The notes below the pieces were generated by a model that searched no databases, had not been told where the DNA came from, and saw nothing but the letters and a program-made list of their open reading frames with translations. A program made the position numbers and the translations under genes. Positions 27,501-34,715 of a stretch of DNA of 64,000 bases are shown piece by piece. The stretch covers positions 186,001-250,000 of the forward strand of contig DASVOS010000004.1 in the NCBI GenBank assembly GCA_036383255.1. The letters run 5' to 3'. Source of the stretch: Gammaproteobacteria bacterium (GTDB taxonomy: Bacteria; Pseudomonadota; Gammaproteobacteria; Natronospirales; REEB76). Each line of letters opens with the position of its first letter. The stretch's first letter is position 1.

Positions 27501-28781
27501 ATGCACATCCTCATCGTCGACCACTCGAAGGTCGTGCGAACCGTCTGGAACAAGATGGTCGCGGACCTGGGCCACCAGAGCCTCACCGTCTCGAGCGCCG
27601 AGGAAGCCATGGAAGTGCTGAACGGCCAGGAGGTGGAGTTCATCTGCGCCTCGCTCTCGCTGCCCGGAGAGAACGGCATCGGCTTCTGCCGCCACGTGCG
27701 TGCGCTGCCCAAGCACCACAAGACCCCCTTCATCCTGCTCACCTCCACCCAGGACAAGACCACGCGCCAGGAGGCGTTCGAGGCCGGCGTCACCGAGATC
27801 CAGGAGAAGATGGACAAGGAGCAGCTCGAGGCACGCCTCAAGCAGTACCTGTCCGAGGAGCAGCAGGAACTCACCGGCCGCGTCCTGTACATCGAGGACA
27901 GCATGGTGGCGGCGCACATCATGATCAAGATCCTGCGCCACATGAACCTGCAGGTGGACCATTTCCGCAGCGCCGACGAGGCGCTGGCCGCTTTCGAGAA
28001 GAACGACTACGATGTCATCATCAGCGACATCCTGCTCGAGGGCGTGATGAGCGGCGTGGGCCTGGTGAACCGCGTGCGCAGCTACCTCTCGGACAAGCGG
28101 CGCGTTCCGATCCTGGCGCTCTCCGGCATGGACGAGACCTCCCGGCGCATCGAGCTGTTCCGCCTCGGCGTCAACGACTACATCGCCAAACCGCCGGTGG
28201 AGGAGGAGGTGCGCGCGCGGGTGCGCAACCTGATCATCAGCAAGCAGCTCTTCGACCGGGTGCAGGCCCAGTCGCGCCAGCTCTACCAGCTCGCCATGCA
28301 GGACCTGCTCACCGGCCTCTACAACCGCACCGGCCTCGATGAGTTCGGCAGCAAGTGCTTCAGCGAGGCCAACGAGTACGACACCCCGCTGTCGATGCTC
28401 ATCATCGACCTGGACCACTTCAAGAACATCAACGACACCCATGGCCATACCGCCGGCGACAAGGTGCTGGCCAAGGTCGGCACCATGCTGACGAAGGCCT
28501 GCCGCGAGACCGACATCGCGGCCCGCGTCGGCGGCGAGGAGTTCGTGCTGATCCTAAACCAGTGCGGCGTCGAGGAGGCTACCCGGCAGGCCGAGAAGCT
28601 GCGCAAGGACATCGAGAAGCTGAGGCCGGACGGCGTGGCCGTCACCGCCAGCATCGGCGTGACCTCGCGCCCCTTGGGCAAGGGGGTCAGCTTCGACGAC
28701 CTGTTCAAGGTCGCCGACCGCGCTGTGTACGAAGCCAAGAACCAGGGAAGGAACCGCGTCGTGAGCATGCTCTATTCGTAG
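27501..28781 (+). CDS. PleD-like response regulator with two receiver domains and GGDEF
   Basis: A 426-residue soluble protein. Receiver 1 (about 1-120) has Ser51 where the phosphoacceptor aspartate should be (CASLSLPG) and His8 in the acidic pair, so it is probably not phosphorylated. Receiver 2 (about 128-250) keeps Asp176 (IISDILLEG) and Lys in YIAKPP. The GGDEF domain has RVGGEEF with RETD five residues before it, an intact inhibitory site. This is the PleD plan: phosphorylation of one receiver drives dimerisation and cyclic-di-GMP synthesis. No kinase gene adjoins it. Confidence 0.93.
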   Translation: MHILIVDHSKVVRTVWNKMVADLGHQSLTVSSAEEAMEVLNGQEVEFICASLSLPGENGIGFCRHVRALPKHHKTPFILLTSTQDKTTRQEAFEAGVTEIQEKMDKEQLEARLKQYLSEEQQELTGRVLYIEDSMVAAHIMIKILRHMNLQVDHFRSADEALAAFEKNDYDVIISDILLEGVMSGVGLVNRVRSYLSDKRRVPILALSGMDETSRRIELFRLGVNDYIAKPPVEEEVRARVRNLIISKQLFDRVQAQSRQLYQLAMQDLLTGLYNRTGLDEFGSKCFSEANEYDTPLSMLIIDLDHFKNINDTHGHTAGDKVLAKVGTMLTKACRETDIAARVGGEEFVLILNQCGVEEATRQAEKLRKDIEKLRPDGVAVTASIGVTSRPLGKGVSFDDLFKVADRAVYEAKNQGRNRVVSMLYS

Positions 28782-28841
28782 CGCAGCGCCGGAAGCGCAC
28801 GCATCACTTGCACCGAAACCCGTCCCGGCATGAGGAACCCC

Positions 28842-29972
28842 ATGTCAGACAAGCCTGTTCACTTCGATACCGCCTGCGTCCACGCCGGCCGCCAGGTGGA
28901 CCCCGTGACGGGCGCAGTGGCCCCGCCCATCCACCTCTCCACCACCTTCCAGCGCAGCCCGGACTACGGCGCCGACCCCTACAACTACGTGCGCGGCAAC
29001 AACCCCAACCGTGCCCAGCTCGAGGCCTGCCTCGCGGCGCTGGAAGGCGGCGCGGCGGCGTTCGCCTTCGCCTCCGGCAGCGCCGCAGCCACGGCGGTGT
29101 TCCAGTCCCTGAAACCCGGCGATCATGTGGTGTGCACCCGCGACGCCTACCACGGCATCCTGCGCATCCTGCGCGAGATCATGGCGCCCTGGCAGCTCAA
29201 GGTGAGCCTCGTGGACGCCAGCGACCTCGACGCGGTACGCGGCGCGCTGACCCCGGCCACGCGGCTGGTGTGGGTGGAGAGCCCCACCAACCCGGTACTC
29301 AAGATCACCGACCTCGCGGCGGTCGCGGACATCGCGCACCGGGCCGGCGCCATCGCGGTCTGCGACAACACCTTCGCCACGCCGGCACTGCAGAACCCCC
29401 TCGCCTTCGGCATGGACCTCGTCATGCACAGCGCCACCAAGTACCTGGGCGGCCACGGCGACGTGATGGGCGGTGCGCTGGTGGCGCGCGAGACCGGTGC
29501 GCTCGCGGAACGCCTGCGCGGCCTGCAGGGCAACGGCGGCGCGGTGCCTTCGCCCTTCGACTGCTGGCTGGTGCTGCGCGGCACCGCCACCCTCAGCGTG
29601 CGCATGCGCGCGCACTGCGAGAACGCGCTCGCGCTGGCGCGCCGGCTGGAATCGCATCCTGCGGTGGAACGCGTGTTCCATCCCGGCCTCGCCTCGCATC
29701 CGCAGCACGCGCTCGCCGCGCGCCAGATGCGCGCGTCCGGCGGCATGCTATCCTTCTGCGTGCGCGGCGGCGCTGAGGCCGCGCTACGCGTGGCGTCCCG
29801 GGTGAAACTTTTCACGCGCGCCACCAGTCTAGGAGGGGTGGAGAGCCTGATCGAACATCGCGCCTCGGTGGAAGGGCCCGAGAGCCCCACCCCGAAGAAC
29901 CTGCTGCGCATCTCGACCGGCCTCGAACACCCCGGCGACCTGGTCGCCGACCTTGAGCAAGCTCTGTCTTAG
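28842..29972 (+). CDS. Cys/Met metabolism PLP-dependent enzyme (cystathionine gamma-synthase/lyase type)
   Basis: A 376-residue fold-type I enzyme of the MetB/MetC/MetZ family. The PLP lysine lies in SATKYLGGHGDVMGG; other marks are FASGSAAATA, VWVESPTNP, CDNTFATP and SLGGVESLIEH. It acts in transsulfuration or in cystathionine/methionine breakdown, but which reaction cannot be settled by eye. AGGA at 28833-28836 suits ATG 28842 rather than 28830. No methionine genes adjoin it. Confidence 0.9.
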   Translation: MSDKPVHFDTACVHAGRQVDPVTGAVAPPIHLSTTFQRSPDYGADPYNYVRGNNPNRAQLEACLAALEGGAAAFAFASGSAAATAVFQSLKPGDHVVCTRDAYHGILRILREIMAPWQLKVSLVDASDLDAVRGALTPATRLVWVESPTNPVLKITDLAAVADIAHRAGAIAVCDNTFATPALQNPLAFGMDLVMHSATKYLGGHGDVMGGALVARETGALAERLRGLQGNGGAVPSPFDCWLVLRGTATLSVRMRAHCENALALARRLESHPAVERVFHPGLASHPQHALAARQMRASGGMLSFCVRGGAEAALRVASRVKLFTRATSLGGVESLIEHRASVEGPESPTPKNLLRISTGLEHPGDLVADLEQALS

Positions 29973-30003
29973 ATCCGAAAACCAAGACTCCAAGGGAACT
30001 CCC

Positions 30004-32475
30004 ATGCAGTACCGCCTACCCGCCTTCCTCCTCGGCGTCCTCACGGCCGCCCTGCCGGCCCTCGCCGCCGCCGCGCCTGCTTCCGCCGGCTCGGGCGTGA
30101 CGCCCACCGTCACGTTGGAGCAGATCATGGCCGCCCGCGACTGGATCGGTAACCCGCCGGAAGACGGCTACTGGAGCTGGGACAGCAAGAGCGTGCTGTA
30201 CAAGGTGAAGCGCGATGGCAGCCCGCTGCGGGACCTGTACCGGGTGGATGCGGTCGGCCCCGGGGCCCCGCGCAGGCTGGGCGACGCCGACCTCGCGAAT
30301 GCGCCGGCTCCGGGCGGAGCCTTCAACCGCGCCCACACCCTGCAGGTGTTCATCCGTGACAACAACGTGTTCGTACGCAACCTCGCCACCGGCAGCCTGC
30401 GCCAGCTCACCCGCGACAACACCGCGCGCAACGCCGAGCAGTTCATGGCCGACGGCAACCGCGTGCAATGGCACCAGGGCAACGACGTCTATGTCTACGA
30501 GCTCAACACCGGCCTGACCTCCCTGGCGGCGGACCTGCGCCTGACCGAGGACCCGGCCAAACCGGCGGCGCCGAAGAACTATCTGCAGGCGGAGCAGCCC
30601 CGCCTGTTCGACTTCCTCAGCACCCGCGCTGCCAACAAGCAGGCGCAGCGGGACCAGCAGGCGGCGCAGCAGAGTGCCGACGCCACCCGTGTGGGCGCGC
30701 CCTGGTACCTGGGCAAGGGTTTCGACATCGTGTACGAATCGCTCTCGCCCAACGGGCGCTGGCTCGCGCTGGTGACCCAGCCGAAGGATGCTGACGCCGG
30801 TGAGCCCGGCATCATGCCGGCCTACGTCACCGACAGCGGCTACGTGGAGACCAGCAAGGAGCATACCTACGTCGGCCTGAACCCGCCGCCGGCCCAGCAG
30901 GTGAAGGTGCTGGACCTCCAGAACCACACCGCCTTCGACCTCGACCTCTCGCAGCTGCCCGGCATCAAGGACGACCCGCTCGCGGCGCTGCGCAAGTCCG
31001 CGGTGGACTGGGACGCGAAGCACGGCATCACCCGCAGCGGCGACGCCAAGGCGCCGGCGGTGCGCGAGGTGTCGGTGAACGGCCTCGCCTTCAGCGATGA
31101 CGGCGCCAACCTAGCGGTGCAGTTCATCTCCAACGACTTCAAGGACCGCTGGCTCGCCACCGTGGACTTCGCGAAGAAGGCGCTGGTGACCCAGGACCGG
31201 CTCAGCAACCCGCGCTGGGTGAACTGGACCTTCAACGACTTCGCCTGGATGCACGACAACCACAGCCTGTGGTTCCTGTCGGAAGCGGACGGCTGGTCGC
31301 ATCTGTACGTGAAGGACCTGGCTGCCAGGAGCGCGCGCCAGCTCACCAAGGGCGAATTCGAGATCAACTCCGGCGTGGCCGCCACCCATGATGACGCCTA
31401 CTTCTTCGTGAGCGCCAACAAGCCCGCACCTGGCACCTGGGAGATCTACCGGGTGGACGCCAAGAGCGGCGCATTCGAGGCGGTGACGAACCTCGGCGGC
31501 ATCAATGGCGCCCAGCCAGCCATGCATGACGGCGAGAGCTTCCAGCTCTCGCCGGACGAAAGCAGGCTGCTCGTGTACCACTCCATGACCGACCGGCCGC
31601 CGGAGATCTGGGCGGTGGACGCCAAGCCCGCCGGCGCCGCGGTGCAGCTCACCCACACCGTGTCCGGCGCGTTCAGCGCGGTGGACTGGGTCGAGCCGCA
31701 GATCGTGCAGGTGCCCTCCAGCCACCAGTCGCGCCCGCTGTACGCGCGCCTGTACCTGCCGAAGGACTACTCACCCGCGAAGATCTACCCGGCGGTGGTG
31801 TTCATCCACGGTGCCGGCTACCTGCAGGACGCGCACAGCGGCTGGTCCTACTACTTCCACGAGTTCATGTTCCACACCTTCCTGACCCAGCACGGCTACC
31901 TGGTGCTGGACATGGACTACCGCGGTTCCGCCGGCTACGGCCGCGACTGGCGCACGGCCATCTACCGCAACATGGGCCATCCTGAGGTGGAGGACATCAC
32001 CGACGGTGCCCACTGGCTCGGCCAGAACTACCACGCCGACCCGAAGCGCATGGGTGTGTATGGCGGCTCCTACGGCGGCTTCATGACCTTCATGATGATG
32101 TTCCGCCAGCCGGACCTGTTCCAGGCCGGCGCCGCACTGCGCCCGGTCGGCGACTGGGCGGACTACAACGACGGCTACACCGCGGCCATCCTCAACCGCC
32201 CGGACGTGGATCCGCAGGCCTACTTCGACAGCTCGCCCATCAACTATGCCGGCGCGCTCAAAGGGCATCTGCTCATCATGCAGGGCATGCAGGACGACAA
32301 CGTGTTCTTCATCGACACCGTCCACATGGTGCAGAAGCTGCAGGAGCTCAGGAACCCGAACTTCGACGTGATGTTCTACCCGACGGAGCACCACGACTTC
32401 CGCGACGCGGCGAGCTGGCTGGACGAGTACCGCCGCATCTGGCGGCTGTTCGACACCTACGTGGACCCGCAGTGA
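30004..32475 (+). CDS. Exported S9-family prolyl oligopeptidase (dipeptidyl peptidase IV-like)
   Basis: An 823-residue exported peptidase. A signal peptide (about 1-22) is followed by a beta-propeller region (DPPIV N-terminal-like, about 40-570) and a catalytic alpha/beta hydrolase domain. The nucleophile lies in GGSYGGFM, the aspartate in MQGMQDDNVF, and the histidine in TEHHDF. It should cleave short peptides in the periplasm. AAGGGA precedes ATG 30004. A T-run terminator follows at 32503-32530. Confidence 0.92.
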   Translation: MQYRLPAFLLGVLTAALPALAAAAPASAGSGVTPTVTLEQIMAARDWIGNPPEDGYWSWDSKSVLYKVKRDGSPLRDLYRVDAVGPGAPRRLGDADLANAPAPGGAFNRAHTLQVFIRDNNVFVRNLATGSLRQLTRDNTARNAEQFMADGNRVQWHQGNDVYVYELNTGLTSLAADLRLTEDPAKPAAPKNYLQAEQPRLFDFLSTRAANKQAQRDQQAAQQSADATRVGAPWYLGKGFDIVYESLSPNGRWLALVTQPKDADAGEPGIMPAYVTDSGYVETSKEHTYVGLNPPPAQQVKVLDLQNHTAFDLDLSQLPGIKDDPLAALRKSAVDWDAKHGITRSGDAKAPAVREVSVNGLAFSDDGANLAVQFISNDFKDRWLATVDFAKKALVTQDRLSNPRWVNWTFNDFAWMHDNHSLWFLSEADGWSHLYVKDLAARSARQLTKGEFEINSGVAATHDDAYFFVSANKPAPGTWEIYRVDAKSGAFEAVTNLGGINGAQPAMHDGESFQLSPDESRLLVYHSMTDRPPEIWAVDAKPAGAAVQLTHTVSGAFSAVDWVEPQIVQVPSSHQSRPLYARLYLPKDYSPAKIYPAVVFIHGAGYLQDAHSGWSYYFHEFMFHTFLTQHGYLVLDMDYRGSAGYGRDWRTAIYRNMGHPEVEDITDGAHWLGQNYHADPKRMGVYGGSYGGFMTFMMMFRQPDLFQAGAALRPVGDWADYNDGYTAAILNRPDVDPQAYFDSSPINYAGALKGHLLIMQGMQDDNVFFIDTVHMVQKLQELRNPNFDVMFYPTEHHDFRDAASWLDEYRRIWRLFDTYVDPQ

Positions 32476-32492
32476 GCAAGGGCTCCATGGGC

Positions 32493-32501
32493 TGCTAATA
32501 T
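32493..32501 (+). promoter_or_regulatory. Extended -10 promoter for the acetyl-CoA hydrolase family gene
   Basis: TGC followed by TAATAT (32496-32501) fits an extended -10 element; the -35 position (TGAGCA, 32473-32478) is poor. Transcription would start near 32508, inside the left arm of the terminator that follows. Confidence 0.45.
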
Positions 32502-32502
32502 G

Positions 32503-32530
32503 GACCCCGCCTCATGGCGGGGTCTTTTTT
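32503..32530 (+). terminator. Rho-independent terminator of the S9 peptidase gene
   Basis: GACCCCGC (32503-32510) pairs with GCGGGGTC (32517-32524), and six Ts follow. The T-run ends two bases before the next gene's ATG, so the right arm also serves as that gene's ribosome-site region (GGGG). Confidence 0.88.
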
Positions 32531-32531
32531 C

Positions 32532-34670
32532 ATGGCACCGAGGAAGTTCAGCAGTCCGGACGAATGCGTGGAGGCCATCCTCCAGCGGGTGGGTCCGCGC
32601 CTGGTGGTGGGCGCGCCGCTCGGCATCGGCAAGCCCAACCACCTCGTCAACGCGCTCTACCGCCGCGTGGCGCGCGACCCCTCGCTGCACTTGAGGCTCG
32701 TCACCGCGCTGTCCCTGGAGCGTCCCGTGGGCAAGAGCGGACTGGAACGGCGCTTCCTGGGTCCCTTCACGGACCGGGTGTTCGGCGACTATCCCGAGCT
32801 CGAGTACGTGGCGCCGCTGCGCCAAGGCAAGCTGCCGCCCAACGTCGAGATCTCCGAGTTCTACTTCAAGTCCGGCAGCATGCTGGGCGTCCCCTCCGCC
32901 CAGCGCCACTACATCAGCAGCAACTACACCCACGTGGCACGGGACATGCTGGCGGCAGGCGCCAACGTCATCCTGCAGGCAGTGGCCGCGCTGCCGGGCC
33001 CGCGCTACAGCCTCTCCTCCAACCCTGACGTGACCCTGGACATCATGCCCGGCCTGCGCGCGGCCGAACGCGCGGGCCGCAAGGTCGCCGTGGCGGGCAT
33101 GGTGAACCGCCGGCTGCCGTTCATGTACGGCGCGGCCGAAGTGGAGCCGGAGTTCTTCGACTTCATGGTGGACGCTCCCGGGCTCGACCACCATCTCTTC
33201 GCCGTGCCGAACATGCCGATCGACCCCGCTGCCCACATGATCGGCCTCTACGCCAGCGCGCTATTGAAAGACGGCGGCACCTTGCAGGTGGGCATCGGCT
33301 CCCTGGGGGACGCCTGCGTCTACGCCTCGCAGTTGCGCCATGCCCGCAACCCGGACTACCGGGCGGCCCTGGACGCCACGGGCGCGCTGGCGAAGTGCGG
33401 CGTGGCCATCGAGGCCATGGGCGGGCTCTCGCCCTACCGGGAGGGCCTCTATGCCGGCAGTGAGATGTTCGGCGACGGGCTGCTGCGGCTCTACGAGGCC
33501 GGCATCCTCAAGCGCCAGGTCTACGACCATGCGGGCCTGCAGGCGCTGCTGAACTCAGGCCGCCTTTCCGAGAGCGTGGGGCCGGACACCCTGACCACGC
33601 TGAAGGACGAAGGGATCATCGGCGCCAAACTCTCGCCGGAGGACATGGCCTTCCTGCAGCGCTTCGGCATCCTGCGGCCGGACCTGCGTCTGGAAGGGGG
33701 CGTGCTGCTGTTGGCGGATGGTGCGCGGGTGACGGCGGACCTGGATGACCGGGAAAGCTTCCGGCATATCGCCGGCGCCGCCCTGGGCGCGCGCCTCAAA
33801 GAGGGCGTGCTGATGCACGGCGCGTTCTTCCTCGGCAGCCAGTGGTTCTACGACACGCTGCAGGCGATGCCTGAGCCTGAGCGGCGCATGTTCGCCATGG
33901 AGGCGGTGTCGCAGGTGAACGAGCTCTTCAGCGACGTGGAGCTGGAGAAGCTGCAGCACCGGCATGCGCGGTTCCTCAACATCTGCATGAAGATGACGCT
34001 GCTGGGCTCGGCGGTCTCGGACGCGCTGGACGGCGGCCGGGTGGTGAGCGGCGTGGGTGGCCAGTACAACTTCGTCGCCATGGCCCATGCGCTGCGCCAG
34101 GCCCGCTCCGTGCTGATGCTGCGCAGCACATACTCGGCGCGCGGCAAGGCCGAATCCAACATCCTGTGGGAGTACGCCCACAGCACCATCCCGCGCCACC
34201 TGCGTGACGTGGTGGTGACGGAGTACGGCATTGCCGACCTGCGCGGCAGGACCGACGAGGAGACCATCGTCGCGATGCTCAAGGTGGCGGACTCGCGCTT
34301 CCAAGACGCGCTCATGGCCGAGGCCAAGCGCGCCGGCAAGCTCAGGCCGGACTTCGCGCTGCCCGAGCTCTACCGCCACAACACGCCGGAGCGGTTGAGG
34401 GCGGACCTCAAGCGCTTCCAGGACGCGGGCCTCTTCCCGGAGCTGCCCTTCGGCAGCGACTTCACGCCGGAGGAACTCGTGCTCGGCAAGGCGCTCAAGC
34501 GGCTGCAGGCCGCGAGCCGGAGCTGGGCGGGCCGTCTTGGCCTCGCCGCCTCGCTGCTGCGGACGCCGTCCCCGTCGGCGGCGCCTTATCTGAAGCGCAT
34601 GGGCCTCGACGCGCCGAAAGGATTGGAGGAGCGGGTCTATGCCCGCCTGGTGGCCGGCGCCCTGAGATGA
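32532..34670 (+). CDS. Acetyl-CoA hydrolase/transferase family protein
   Basis: A 712-residue member of the acetyl-CoA hydrolase/4-hydroxybutyrate CoA-transferase family, longer than the usual 430-640. It moves CoA between acyl groups or hydrolyses acyl-CoA. The core holds VVGAPLGIGKPNHLVNALY, LQVGIGSLGDA and the C-terminal VSGVGGQYNFVAMAHAL, ATYSARG-like STYSARGKAESNI and VVTEYGIADLRGRT blocks. ATG 32532 lies right after the upstream terminator; GGGG of the hairpin arm is nine bases upstream. The alternative at 32514 lies inside the hairpin. Confidence 0.88.
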   Translation: MAPRKFSSPDECVEAILQRVGPRLVVGAPLGIGKPNHLVNALYRRVARDPSLHLRLVTALSLERPVGKSGLERRFLGPFTDRVFGDYPELEYVAPLRQGKLPPNVEISEFYFKSGSMLGVPSAQRHYISSNYTHVARDMLAAGANVILQAVAALPGPRYSLSSNPDVTLDIMPGLRAAERAGRKVAVAGMVNRRLPFMYGAAEVEPEFFDFMVDAPGLDHHLFAVPNMPIDPAAHMIGLYASALLKDGGTLQVGIGSLGDACVYASQLRHARNPDYRAALDATGALAKCGVAIEAMGGLSPYREGLYAGSEMFGDGLLRLYEAGILKRQVYDHAGLQALLNSGRLSESVGPDTLTTLKDEGIIGAKLSPEDMAFLQRFGILRPDLRLEGGVLLLADGARVTADLDDRESFRHIAGAALGARLKEGVLMHGAFFLGSQWFYDTLQAMPEPERRMFAMEAVSQVNELFSDVELEKLQHRHARFLNICMKMTLLGSAVSDALDGGRVVSGVGGQYNFVAMAHALRQARSVLMLRSTYSARGKAESNILWEYAHSTIPRHLRDVVVTEYGIADLRGRTDEETIVAMLKVADSRFQDALMAEAKRAGKLRPDFALPELYRHNTPERLRADLKRFQDAGLFPELPFGSDFTPEELVLGKALKRLQAASRSWAGRLGLAASLLRTPSPSAAPYLKRMGLDAPKGLEERVYARLVAGALR

Positions 34671-34694
34671 AACGGGCCGCGTGAGCGGCCCGTT
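34671..34694. terminator. Hairpin between two convergent genes
   Basis: AACGGGCCGC (34671-34680) pairs with GCGGCCCGTT (34685-34694), a 10-bp stem with loop GTGA. It lies between the stop at 34670 (+) and the stop at 34716 (-). There is a short T-run only on the minus side (TTTCATC), so it may serve both genes. Confidence 0.7.
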
Positions 34695-34715
34695 ACGGTC
34701 CAGTGATGCGATGCT

